Below the pieces are notes generated by a model. That model saw only the letters and a program-made list of their open reading frames with translations. It ran no database searches and was not told where the DNA came from. Both the position numbers and the translations under genes were made by a program. DNA of 64,000 nucleotides from an uncultured Roseburia sp. (GTDB lineage: Bacteria > Bacillota > Clostridia > Lachnospirales > Lachnospiraceae). Location of the stretch: positions 62,001 to 126,000 of the forward strand of contig CAJTOI010000002.1 of assembly GCA_910577925.1 (NCBI GenBank), read 5' to 3'. Below, piece after piece: positions 8,464-16,714 of this stretch (position 1 is the stretch's first letter; every line of letters begins with the position of its first letter).

Positions 8464-9603
8464 ATGATTATTAAAAATGCGCTTGTATTTACCTTAGACC
8501 GCGGCTTTGTCCCCGGAGACGTCGCCGTCGCGGACGGCCGCTTTGCGGACAGCCATGCTTTTGATCCGGCCGATACGGACATCCTTGACGCCGGGGGGGA
8601 TTATCTGATTCCCGGTCTTGTCGATGTCCATTTCCACGGCTGCAGCGGCTATGATTTTTCGGACGGCACAAAAGAGGCCATCCATGCCATCGGCGCTTAC
8701 GAGGCCAAATGCGGGATTACTTCCATCTGTCCCGCATCCATGACTCTGCCGGAGGAAACGCTTCTTACGGTCTGCGAAACCGCAGCGGCCTACCGCCGGG
8801 AATCGGAGCCCCTTCCGCTGTCCCGCCTCTGCGGCATCCATCTCGAGGGACCGTTCATTGCCGGCAGCAAAAAGGGTGCGCAGAACCCCGACTATATCCG
8901 CAACGCGGACGCTTCCATGTTCGGTCGGCTGCAGGATGCGGCACAGGGGCTGGTGCGCCTGATTACCGTCGCACCCGAAGCGCCTGCAGCGATGGATTTC
9001 ATCCGCAGGCTTCACGGGGAAGTGCACATTTCTCTCGGACATACCGACTGTGATTATGATACGGCCGCGGAGGCATTTGCACTCGGAGCCGATCACGTCA
9101 CCCACTTTTTCAACGCGATGCCGCCGTTTACACACCGCGCTCCCGGCCTTATCGGCGCCGCATTTGACGCGGAGCACGTGATGCCCGAATTAATCTGCGA
9201 CGGAATCCATATCGCGCCCTCGGCCGTGCGCGTCGCGTTTGCGCTGTTCGGTCCCGAACGGCTGATTCTGATCAGCGACAGCATGCGCGCCGCCGGCATG
9301 TCGGACGGCAGTTACACACTCGGCGGCCTTCCGGTCAAAGTGACCGGAAATCTTGCCACCTTAGAGGACGGCACGATCGCCGGTTCCGTGACAAACCTTA
9401 TGGACTGCATGCGCACCGCCGTCTCCATGGGACTCCCGTTAGCGGACGCCGTGCGGTGTGCGTCCTACAATCCCGCAAAATCCATCGGCGTCTCCGATGT
9501 CTGCGGCAGCATTAAACCCGGGAAATACGCGGACTGCGTTCTTTTGTCCAAAAAGGATCTGTCCACGCAGGCAGTCATCTTAAAAGGCGCGCTTCTAAAG
9601 TAA
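8464..9603 (+). CDS. nagA: N-acetylglucosamine-6-phosphate deacetylase
   Basis: Amidohydrolase-fold enzyme that removes acetate from GlcNAc-6-phosphate to give glucosamine-6-phosphate for NagB. At 379 residues it is full length. Metal and substrate motifs are in place: DVHFHGCSGYDF, HLEGPFIAGSKKGAQNP (catalytic-site Glu), SLGHTDCDYDTA and HVTHFFNAMPP (metal His residues), ICDGIHI, and LISDSMRAAGM with the catalytic Asp. The C-terminal strand AGKYADCVLL-like segment (PGKYADCVLL) closes the small beta domain. AAAGGAG precedes the ATG. It is the second gene of the nagBA unit, which ends at a hairpin terminator at about 9640. Confidence 0.95.
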   Translation: MIIKNALVFTLDRGFVPGDVAVADGRFADSHAFDPADTDILDAGGDYLIPGLVDVHFHGCSGYDFSDGTKEAIHAIGAYEAKCGITSICPASMTLPEETLLTVCETAAAYRRESEPLPLSRLCGIHLEGPFIAGSKKGAQNPDYIRNADASMFGRLQDAAQGLVRLITVAPEAPAAMDFIRRLHGEVHISLGHTDCDYDTAAEAFALGADHVTHFFNAMPPFTHRAPGLIGAAFDAEHVMPELICDGIHIAPSAVRVAFALFGPERLILISDSMRAAGMSDGSYTLGGLPVKVTGNLATLEDGTIAGSVTNLMDCMRTAVSMGLPLADAVRCASYNPAKSIGVSDVCGSIKPGKYADCVLLSKKDLSTQAVILKGALLK

Positions 9604-9635
9604 CCGTTTTGTTCGAAATTATGCGCATCAAAAAA

Positions 9636-9675
9636 CACCTCCGGTTCTGATTCACCGGAGGCGTTTTTCTTTTTC
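9636..9675 (+). terminator. Terminator after nagBA
   Basis: CCTCCGGT (9638-9645) pairs with ACCGGAGG (9654-9661), followed by CGTTTTTCTTTTT on the plus strand. On the minus strand the stem is followed by TGTTTTTT, so it may also stop transcripts of the opposing sugar importer. Confidence 0.8.
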
Positions 9676-9729
9676 ATGTATTCTTCTTTTCTGTGTATTT
9701 TTTCTTTGCAGCTTTTTTCCGAACGGAAA

Positions 9730-10659
9730 TCAGCCTTTGACTGCTCCCATCGTAATTCCCTGCGTAAAATACTTCTGGAACACAAGGAACACCACGATAA
9801 TCGGCACGGCAGCCAGCGTACCGCCTGCCATGATCAGACCGTAGTCAATCGAGTTTTCCGCCTGAAGCTTCGCGATACCAAGCGCAATCGACAGCTTATT
9901 CGTGCTGCTTAACATGATCAGCTGTAAAAAGTAATCATTCCAGCAGTTGATAAACGTAAATATCGCCAGTGCGCCGATACCGGGCTTCACCATCGGCACG
10001 ACAATTTTCGTAAACGTCTTCAGCTCACTCGCGCCGTCAATGCGCGCAGCCTCCAGCATCTCTCCCGGGATTCCTTCCGAAAACTGCTTCATCAGGAATA
10101 CGCCGAACGGCCACCCGACCGTGGGAAAAATAATCGCCCACAACGTGTTATAGAGAGATAACGCCGACATTTCCCGAATCAACGGGATTAGGATTACCTG
10201 CTTTGGCAGCGCCATCGCGCACACAATCAAAGAAAACAGCAGTGTTTTTCCGCGAAAACGCTTTTTTGCCAGCACATAGCCCGCCATAGAAGCCGTGATA
10301 CAGGTCAAAATCATCGCCATCACCGTCATAAAGACCGTATTGACCAGCCAGCGGATCGCCGCCGGAACGATGGGACCTGCGGTAAAGATAATCGGGTTGC
10401 CGTCTTTTGTAAAATGGCTGCTGAACGGTATGCCGAGCTCCCAGAGCGGCGCCGTCTGGCGGCTGAATAAGGTCTTAAAATTATCCAGCACCCATTCCTG
10501 CGGAAACCAGTCGGGAGTCGTGGCATTGATCGCCGCCCTTGTCTTAAACGCTCCCGTGACAATCCAGTAAAGCGGGAAAGCAAACAGGAGCGCCAGAATC
10601 ACCAGCAGAATCATTGAAAAAACCTTATACGGACTTATTCGTTTGATACCAGAATCCAT
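9730..10659 (-). CDS. Carbohydrate ABC transporter permease, MalG type
   Basis: Second membrane subunit of a family 1 (CUT1) sugar importer, 309 residues with about six transmembrane helices. The cytoplasmic coupling loop appears as ARIDGASELKTFTKIVVPMVKPG, the EAA motif that docks to the shared ATPase. The preceding PFGVFLMKQF and following FINCWNDYF are typical of MalG-like proteins. It starts 11 bases after the other permease gene ends, so the two are translated from one message. No ATPase gene is nearby; MsmK/UgpC-type ATPases shared among importers are common in Bacillota. Position among nan and nag genes points to sialic acid or a related amino sugar as substrate. Confidence 0.9.
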   Translation of the reverse strand: MDSGIKRISPYKVFSMILLVILALLFAFPLYWIVTGAFKTRAAINATTPDWFPQEWVLDNFKTLFSRQTAPLWELGIPFSSHFTKDGNPIIFTAGPIVPAAIRWLVNTVFMTVMAMILTCITASMAGYVLAKKRFRGKTLLFSLIVCAMALPKQVILIPLIREMSALSLYNTLWAIIFPTVGWPFGVFLMKQFSEGIPGEMLEAARIDGASELKTFTKIVVPMVKPGIGALAIFTFINCWNDYFLQLIMLSSTNKLSIALGIAKLQAENSIDYGLIMAGGTLAAVPIIVVFLVFQKYFTQGITMGAVKG

Positions 10660-10670
10660 GCTCTCACCTC

Positions 10671-11582
10671 CTACTTTTCTTTCGCCAGCTTAAACTGCAC
10701 TGCGGAAAGAACTGCGATAAAGATTGCCAGAATCACACCCATCGCATTCGCATAACCATAGCGGTATAGTTTAAACGCCGAATAATAAATATAATACATC
10801 ACTGTGTCCGTACTGTGGTTCGGTCCGCCCGAAGTCAAAAGCTGTATCAGTGCAAAACACTGGAAGCTGTTGATTGTGGTGATAACCAGAATATACAGCG
10901 TCGTCGGCATGATCAAAGGCCATTTGATCTTCCAGAACAGCTGAATTTTGTTCGCCCCGTCCACTTCGGCCGCTTCCACCAAAGTCGTGTCCACATTTCC
11001 CAATGCGGAAATATATAGTACAATCGGCTGCCCTACCGAGGTGGTAAACAAAATAAGAATGATACACCAGAGAGCAAACCGCTCATCGCCTAACCAGTTA
11101 ATGTTGCTGTCAAGAATCCCTGCCGCTTTTCCCACATAATTGAAAATACCGTAATAGTTGTTGAACATCCACTTCCATACTACGGCCACTGCCACGGACC
11201 CGGTTACTACCGGAAGATAAAAGATACACCGGAATGCGGAAAGTACCGGTCCTTTCAGATTGTAAATGACCGATGCGACCCACAGTGAAAAAACACAGAC
11301 GGTCGGCACGGAAACTACCACAATAATAATCGTGTTCTTCAGAGAGCGCAGAAAAATCGGATCGTTCCACAGCTCCGCATAATTTGAAAACCCAATAAAA
11401 ACATCTTTTGCATCTTTCCCCATAGTCGAATCAAAAAAGCTCGTATAGACGCACAAAACCATAGGTATGATAACAAACCCCACGAAAAAAATCAGACTCG
11501 GCAAAAGAAACAGGTATGCCGAACGTGTCTCTCTGATAACTAAGGCGCGGCTCCGGTCTGTGGTATTCGCTGACTTTGCCAT
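10671..11582 (-). CDS. Carbohydrate ABC transporter permease, MalF/UgpA type
   Basis: First membrane subunit of the sugar importer, 303 residues. A first helix (LFLLPSLIFFVGFVIIPM) is followed by the periplasmic loop and five more helices. The EAA coupling loop reads EAAEVDGANKIQLFWKIKWP. It lies downstream of the binding-protein gene, but a strong intrinsic terminator sits between them. That would lower permease expression relative to the binding protein, a common arrangement in ABC operons. Substrate is inferred from its neighbours (nanA, nanE, nanK). Confidence 0.9.
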   Translation of the reverse strand: MAKSANTTDRSRALVIRETRSAYLFLLPSLIFFVGFVIIPMVLCVYTSFFDSTMGKDAKDVFIGFSNYAELWNDPIFLRSLKNTIIIVVVSVPTVCVFSLWVASVIYNLKGPVLSAFRCIFYLPVVTGSVAVAVVWKWMFNNYYGIFNYVGKAAGILDSNINWLGDERFALWCIILILFTTSVGQPIVLYISALGNVDTTLVEAAEVDGANKIQLFWKIKWPLIMPTTLYILVITTINSFQCFALIQLLTSGGPNHSTDTVMYYIYYSAFKLYRYGYANAMGVILAIFIAVLSAVQFKLAKEK

Positions 11583-11650
11583 AACTACACCTCCTCATTT
11601 CTCCCATTCTTAACAACAAGATGCACATTTTACGCACATCTCTTATGTTC

Positions 11651-11689
11651 AAAAAAGCACCCCTTCCCCACGAAGTAGAAAAGGGGTGC
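11651..11689 (-). terminator. Internal terminator between binding protein and permeases
   Basis: On the minus strand GCACCCCTT and AAGGGGTGC form a 9-bp stem, followed by TTTTTTG. It lies between the binding-protein stop codon and the first permease start, so it probably attenuates read-through rather than ending the operon. Confidence 0.8.
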
Positions 11690-11696
11690 ATTTTAT

Positions 11697-13101
11697 TTAC
11701 TGAGCATCGCTGACTGCCTGATTTGCATTCGTCACAAATGTGCTTAACTCATCCTGCGGATTTCCGCCGGTGCCGACACGCTGCAGCATGTTCCACCACT
11801 CGGTACGAGCGGTTGCCCAGCCGGGAACTACCTGATAGTAATCGCCCATAGACGGCAGGAAGTGAGTTGCAAACTCATCCATCGTATCTGCAATTTCCAT
11901 ACCCTCGTAGATGCCCGTCATCGTCGGACGTACCGAGAAGTATGTGGATGCTTTTACGCTTTCTTTTGCCTGTGTCTCATCGTTGCAGATAAAGTCAATA
12001 AAGGTCTTTGCCGCCGCAATCTTCGCGTCATCGCCGTTATTGAAAACACCGAAGCCCCAGATACCGCCGCAGAGCTCTGCCTTGCCGTCATCGGACGGGA
12101 AGAGCATCGGGAAAATCGTATCTTCGCTGTTTGTCGTTCCGGCTTCGGAATTGTCGGTATTTACCTGCTGCGCTGCATTCCAGCAGAAAGACATCGCCAG
12201 CGTACCGTTGCGGAACAGTGTAATCTCGTCGCCGCCTGCGATAGACGCGTCAAAGTTGATGCCGTCCTGCGCGTACAGCGCCTCGAGAGCTTTGACATTT
12301 TCCGGGCTGTCCGCCGTATAAGCCGTGTGCTCCGCATTGGTGAACGTGCCGCCGTAAAGGTTGTTGATCAGCGCTCTTGTCCCCTGATCTCCGCCCTGTC
12401 CGGAGCAGTACACGGCGCCTACATTTTCAACGCCCGAGTCATAAACGGCCTGAACCGCTTTAAAGAAATTCTCTGTTGTCCATGTATGCGTCTCTTCGTC
12501 AATGTACTGCATCGCGTCTGCCGCTTCGAATACATTTTTGTTGATCGCCATACAATGCGCTACCATACATAACGGATACTCATAGTAAGCTCCGTCGCTT
12601 GACTTACATGCCGCTACAACATTCTCGTAAATCTCGCCGCCCGCCGTTGTCTCAAACAGGTCGGACAGATCTACCATCAGTCCCTTCGCACCCCAGTTCG
12701 CCACAAGACGCTCCGGTCCTTCCATAACGATATCCGGCGCCTGCCCGCCCTCAATCGCGGTATTCACCTGATCATCACCGTTCGTATAATCAAGGTACTC
12801 CACCGTAACGGAGATTTCCGGATGCACCTCGTTAAAGCTTGCTATGATGCCGTCCACTGTCGCAGAATCACCCCAGTTTCCAATCGGATATGTCCACAGT
12901 GTAATCGAGGTGCTCTCGCCTGCCGCAACACTATTATCCGGTGTTCCGCTTTCGGCAGCCGCCTCCGTATTCTGCGGTTCCGATGCACTGTTATCCGCAC
13001 CGTTAGCAGCCCCCCCCCGTCTCTTTTTCCGGGTTGCCTCCGCATGCCGCGAGAGACACAGCCATGGTCACCGAAAGACCAAGCGCAAGAAGTTTTTTCA
13101 T
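11697..13101 (-). pseudogene. Extracellular sugar-binding lipoprotein, frameshifted in a G9 tract
   Basis: Substrate-binding protein of the CUT1 importer, about 467 residues if repaired. The ATG at 13101 (GGAGGAACGATTT upstream) starts a signal peptide MKKLLALGLSVTMAVSLAAC with a lipobox (LAAC) for lipid anchoring. After PEKET the frame runs through nine G (complement of 13010-13018) and hits a stop after GGGC. The mature domain continues in another frame as AANGADNSASEPQ, then ITLWTYPIGNWGD and the rest of a family 1 binding protein to 11697. Eight G would join the two frames exactly. So either the gene is off through slippage (phase-variable state) or the run was miscounted during sequencing. 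Everything else in the gene is intact. By context it should bind sialic acid. Confidence 0.85.
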
Positions 13102-13133
13102 AAATCGTTCCTCCTTAAAATTATTTATTTTTG

Positions 13134-13151
13134 TCAGACAAATTCGTCTGA
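13134..13151. promoter_or_regulatory. Palindrome ahead of the binding-protein gene
   Basis: TCAGAC and GTCTGA flank a 6-base AT-rich centre, 33 bases upstream of the lipoprotein start and just after the RpiR stop codon. It could be an operator for the adjacent RpiR regulator or a weak hairpin; no T-run supports termination. Confidence 0.35.
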
Positions 13152-13163
13152 GAAAAATCTGTT

Positions 13164-14027
13164 TTAACATATTTCGGTTTTCATCTCACCGTCACCCGTG
13201 AGAATCCCCGTCCCTTTTGCCTTGAGCGCGCGCAGCGTATCGTCATAGAGCTCCGCTTTTTCATACCGCTCATGCACAATATAATTGTTGTAAATAATAT
13301 CCATCATTACCAGAAACGGATACTGCGGCGATATGACATTGCCGTGATTCAAGTGCTTCCTCGAAGCCACAAGCACCACTTCCGTGCAGAAATCCGCATA
13401 GCTGTCCTTGTCGTTTGCCGTAAACAAAATGGTCTTTGCCCCTCTCCGGTAAGCCTCCTGCAGGAAAAAGAGAATCTCCTCCGTCTCCCCACTGATGGAA
13501 AATCCGCACGCCATCGTGCGGCTGTTGTGAAACACCGCCTGCATCTTCATCCGGTCGGAATCCTGCAGCGAATCTATGTCGATCCCGATTCGCATAAACC
13601 GGTTTTCCATCTCACTGGCCGCCAGGCCCGAACTGCCTTTCCCGCACGCAACCACACGGTCCACCGCATACATATCACGGACAATTCTTGCGATCTGCGC
13701 CTCATTCATCAGGCTGTAGGTCTTATTCAGCAGTTCCTGATAGGTGTTTAGCACCATCTTTGTGCTGTTGACTACAATTTCGCTTTTTTCAACAAATGTT
13801 TTTTCGTATTGATAGATAAATTCCCGGTATCCATGGAATCCGCACTTCTTCGCAAATCTTGACAGCGACGCTTCCGATACAAAGATAGCCTGCGCGACGC
13901 TCTGCGCCGAAAAATCCATTTTCTGCTCATTATTCAGAAAAAAATCCGCAATATTTTTCTCTACGTTCGTGAAGCTGTTGTACTTTGATTCTATCACCGG
14001 AACAATTGATTTCTCATAATATCGCAT
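13164..14027 (-). CDS. RpiR/MurR-family transcriptional regulator
   Basis: Sugar-phosphate-responsive regulator of 287 residues. The N-terminal HTH_6 domain (about 1-80) includes NVEKNIADFFLNNEQKM and the recognition helix region SVAQAIFVSEASLSRFAKKC. The C-terminal SIS domain (about 110-260) has VVACGKGSSGLAASEM and GFSISGETEEILFFLQEA, the sugar-phosphate pocket. RpiR proteins control sialic acid and amino sugar genes in several Bacillota and typically sense ManNAc-6-P or GlcNAc-6-P; that ligand is an inference here. It is read in the same direction as the importer downstream and diverges from the esterase gene. Confidence 0.9.
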   Translation of the reverse strand: MRYYEKSIVPVIESKYNSFTNVEKNIADFFLNNEQKMDFSAQSVAQAIFVSEASLSRFAKKCGFHGYREFIYQYEKTFVEKSEIVVNSTKMVLNTYQELLNKTYSLMNEAQIARIVRDMYAVDRVVACGKGSSGLAASEMENRFMRIGIDIDSLQDSDRMKMQAVFHNSRTMACGFSISGETEEILFFLQEAYRRGAKTILFTANDKDSYADFCTEVVLVASRKHLNHGNVISPQYPFLVMMDIIYNNYIVHERYEKAELYDDTLRALKAKGTGILTGDGEMKTEIC

Positions 14028-14113
14028 ATACCCGCCGCCCTTTTGATTTTGATTGTTCTTTCAGCCCCGTAATGCTATGCTTTTGAAAAGAAAACATTCT
14101 GGGAGGAATTACA

Positions 14114-14764
14114 ATGAACGCTTCATCCAAAACCATCGTCTGTTACGGCGATTCCAACACACATGGCTATAATTCATCCAACATGGGACGTTTTACGGAA
14201 AAAGAACGCTTTCCCTGTCTTTTGGCAGAACTCCTCGGTCCGGGCTGGCTGGTCAGAGAAGAAGGCCTGAGCGGCCGGACTACCTCTTTTGATGACCCGC
14301 TTTTCGAGGGACTGAACGGATTTTCAATGCTCCACCCATGTCTGATGACACATGAACCCGTGGATCTGCTGATTGTGATGCTCGGCACGAACGACGTCAA
14401 AGAACGCTTCGCCGCCACGCCGGAAAATATCGCCAAAGGTCTTGAGCGCCTTGTCACAAAAGCGCTGGTCACAAAGGAAGCCTGGCGGGACACCCCGCAT
14501 GTTCTGATTGTCGCACCGCCTCCCATCGAGGAGGGCTATCAGAGTACCGCCGTCTCCGGCGAGATGGGCCGCTTCTGCATCGAAAAATCAAAAGCCCTCG
14601 CACCGCTCTATGCGGACGTCGCCGCGCGTCTCGGCTGCCGCTTTTTAGATGCCGGCTCCATCCCGGGCGTCTGCATGTACCCTTATGATTACATGCACCT
14701 GTCTCTGGAAAGTCATCGTCTGCTCGCCGAAAAGCTTGCCTCCGTCATCCCGGACATCTGCTAG
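14114..14764 (+). CDS. SGNH/GDSL-family esterase
   Basis: Cytoplasmic serine hydrolase of 216 residues with no signal peptide. All SGNH blocks are visible: YGDSNTHGY (nucleophile Ser, about 11-19), EGLSGRTT (block II Gly), LGTNDVK (block III Asn, about 94-100) and DYMHLS (Asp and His of block V, near 193). It resembles the TesA/aryl-esterase branch that includes transesterifying acetylesterases. GGGAGG precedes the ATG. Sitting inside the sialic acid locus, it is a candidate for removing O-acetyl groups from sialic acids, but sequence alone does not prove the substrate. Its TAG stop and the stop of the convergent nanA share the same CTAG. Confidence 0.85.
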   Translation: MNASSKTIVCYGDSNTHGYNSSNMGRFTEKERFPCLLAELLGPGWLVREEGLSGRTTSFDDPLFEGLNGFSMLHPCLMTHEPVDLLIVMLGTNDVKERFAATPENIAKGLERLVTKALVTKEAWRDTPHVLIVAPPPIEEGYQSTAVSGEMGRFCIEKSKALAPLYADVAARLGCRFLDAGSIPGVCMYPYDYMHLSLESHRLLAEKLASVIPDIC

Positions 14765-15684
14765 ACGCCGATATATCTGCGCCGGGCTTCGCGTATCATT
14801 GCCGCGGCCTCCTCGACAACCGGCATATCCTCCGGCGCCAGAGAGGCCAGCGGTTTGCGCACGCTTCCGAGCTTCAGGTTCTCGTTGAGTTCTAAGATCT
14901 TTTTGATTACCGCATAAAGATTTCCGTGTGCCTCGCACATCTTATAGATGATGTCATCCACATCGTATTGGATCTTCCGCGCCTCATCGAGTTTCCCTTC
15001 CGCCAGAAGTTCGTTCATTTTCAGAAACAGCTCCGGCATCACACCGTAAGTGCCTCCGATTGCGCCTTCCGCCCCGATAATCCGGCCGCTGATAAACTGT
15101 TCGTCCGGACCGTTGAAAATGATATAATCCTCGCCGGCCGCGCGCTTAAACATCTGTATGTCCTGTACAGGCATTGAGGAATTTTTCACTCCGATCACCC
15201 GCGGATTCTCCCGCATTTTCGCAAACAGGCTGCCCGTCAGCGCCACGCCCGCAAGCTGGGGGATATTGTATATGATAAAGTCGGTATCGGGCGCCGCGGC
15301 GCTGATATCGTTCCAGTACTCGGCTATGGCGTACTCCGGCAGATGAAAGTATATCGGCGGAATCGCGGCTACCGCATCCACCCCCAGACTCTGGGCATGT
15401 GCCGCCAGCTCCTGGCTGTCCCTCGTATTATTGCAGGCGACATGCGCGATAATCGTCAGCTTCCCCTGCGCCGCCTCTGCTACGTTTTCCAGAACCGTCT
15501 TTCGATCCTGCACGCTCTGATAGATACATTCGCCCGAAGAGCCGTTTACATAGACACCCTTCACGCCTTTTTCCACAAAATATTCCGTCAAAGCCCGCAC
15601 GCCCGCGGGGCTGATATTTCCCTCTTCGTCATAGCAGGCATAAAATGCAGGTATGACGCCTTTATATTTCTCCAAATCTCTCAT
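14761..15684 (-). CDS. nanA: N-acetylneuraminate lyase
   Basis: Class I aldolase of the DapA/NAL family, 307 residues, cleaving N-acetylneuraminate to N-acetylmannosamine and pyruvate. Seen are YVNGSSGECIYQS (the G-S-[ST]-G-E pyruvate carboxylate loop, about 44-56), IIYNIPQLAGV with the catalytic Tyr, and VIGVKNSS with the Schiff-base Lys (near 165). NanA rather than dihydrodipicolinate synthase is chosen because it lies 21 bases downstream of nanE in a locus holding nanK, nanQ, nagA and nagB. AAGGAG precedes the start. Confidence 0.9.
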   Translation of the reverse strand: MRDLEKYKGVIPAFYACYDEEGNISPAGVRALTEYFVEKGVKGVYVNGSSGECIYQSVQDRKTVLENVAEAAQGKLTIIAHVACNNTRDSQELAAHAQSLGVDAVAAIPPIYFHLPEYAIAEYWNDISAAAPDTDFIIYNIPQLAGVALTGSLFAKMRENPRVIGVKNSSMPVQDIQMFKRAAGEDYIIFNGPDEQFISGRIIGAEGAIGGTYGVMPELFLKMNELLAEGKLDEARKIQYDVDDIIYKMCEAHGNLYAVIKKILELNENLKLGSVRKPLASLAPEDMPVVEEAAAMIREARRRYIGV

Positions 15685-15705
15685 TTTATAACCACGCTCC
15701 TTCCC

Positions 15706-16425
15706 CTATTCTCCGCCGGCCTTCTCTTCGCCCGCCAGGGCATCCAGCTCCTCTGCAAACGCTTTTGTGATAAGCTGCGGCCTTGTGATGATAGAACCCA
15801 CCACGACACTGTATGCGCCCAGTTCAATCACACGTCTTGCCTTCTCCGGCGTATTGATATTCCCTTCGGCAATGACCCGGTGCTTTACCTGCGCTACGAT
15901 GTCACGGAGAATCTCGAAATCGTTTGCTTCGATTTTGTCGCCCTCGCTCTGCGGCGTATATCCTACCATTGTAGTGCCGATGAAGTCAAAACCAAGACGG
16001 TCCGCGTGAATGGCCTCCTCCACGGTAGAGCAGTCCGCCATCAGAAGCTGGTCCGGATATCTCTCCTTCACCTGCGAAAAAAATTCGTCTATCGCGACCC
16101 CTCCCGGCCGCCTGGCAATGGTCGCATCCATAGCGATAATCTGAGGTTTTACCTCCATCAGCTCTTCCATCTCTCTCATCGTCGGCGTAATATACACATC
16201 GCTTCCCTCGTAGTCCCGTTTCACAATACCGATCACGGGCAGTTCCACCTGCGACTGGATCTCTTTGATATCTTCCATGGTATTCGCACGGATTCCGAAT
16301 GCGCCTCCCTCTTTTGCCGCCCGTGCCATTCTCCCCATAATAAAAGAGGAATGCAGCGGTTCATGAGGAAGCGCCTGACAAGATACAATTAATCTGCCTT
16401 TTAAGCGTTCTATTTCATCATACAT
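15706..16425 (-). CDS. nanE: N-acetylmannosamine-6-phosphate 2-epimerase
   Basis: TIM-barrel enzyme converting ManNAc-6-phosphate to GlcNAc-6-phosphate, 239 residues. Family landmarks include the N-terminal LIVSCQALPHEPLH, VIGIVKRDY (catalytic Lys), IIAMDATIARRPGG, FIGTTMVGYTPQSEG and VIAEGNINTPEKARR (phosphate loop). The start has AGGAGG about 10 bases upstream. It is the first gene of a nanE-nanA unit with its own promoter, separated from nanK by a terminator. Confidence 0.95.
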   Translation of the reverse strand: MYDEIERLKGRLIVSCQALPHEPLHSSFIMGRMARAAKEGGAFGIRANTMEDIKEIQSQVELPVIGIVKRDYEGSDVYITPTMREMEELMEVKPQIIAMDATIARRPGGVAIDEFFSQVKERYPDQLLMADCSTVEEAIHADRLGFDFIGTTMVGYTPQSEGDKIEANDFEILRDIVAQVKHRVIAEGNINTPEKARRVIELGAYSVVVGSIITRPQLITKAFAEELDALAGEEKAGGE

Positions 16426-16449
16426 CCTCGGCGCCCTCCTTTATGTTAG

Positions 16450-16477
16450 ATTATAACATTCAAAAAAGTATTTTCAA
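16450..16477 (-). promoter_or_regulatory. Promoter of nanE-nanA
   Basis: Minus-strand TTGAAA (16472-16477) and TATAAT (16450-16455) are 16 bases apart, immediately ahead of nanE. Confidence 0.7.
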
Positions 16478-16494
16478 TTATTGCAGCCGCTTCT

Positions 16495-16506
16495 GAAAGT
16501 GCTTTC
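16495..16506. promoter_or_regulatory. Palindrome upstream of the nanE promoter
   Basis: GAAAG-TG-CTTTC lies 18 bases upstream of the -35 box on the minus strand. It is a possible regulator site; it does not match the palindrome ahead of the binding-protein gene, so a common operator is not supported. Confidence 0.25.
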
Positions 16507-16650
16507 CTAAATTTCAATATATTATTCCGATTAATACGCAGAAATCAACATTCACTTTGTGCAAACTGCTACATTATCGTTTGTTCTTTCTGTTTTGGAA
16601 TATCGGTTGAAAATGCTCCCCGGCTCTGCTATACTTTTCTGTGGATAAAA

Positions 16651-16695
16651 AAGCGGTCTCTTTACAGCCCTCTCTGTAAAGAGACCGCTTTTTTT
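16651..16695. terminator. Terminator after nanK
   Basis: AAGCGGTCTCTTTACAG (16651-16667) and its perfect complement (16674-16690) form a 17-bp stem with a 6-base loop, flanked by T-runs on both strands (TTTTTTT on plus, TTTTTTAT on minus). Confidence 0.9.
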
Positions 16696-16714
16696 GCGGT
16701 TTCCTCTGTTTTTC

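Noticed and set aside
15343..16392. A 349-codon plus-strand frame over nanA and nanE
   Set aside because: Antisense to two well-defined enzymes, composition is unlike a protein and no start signal is present.
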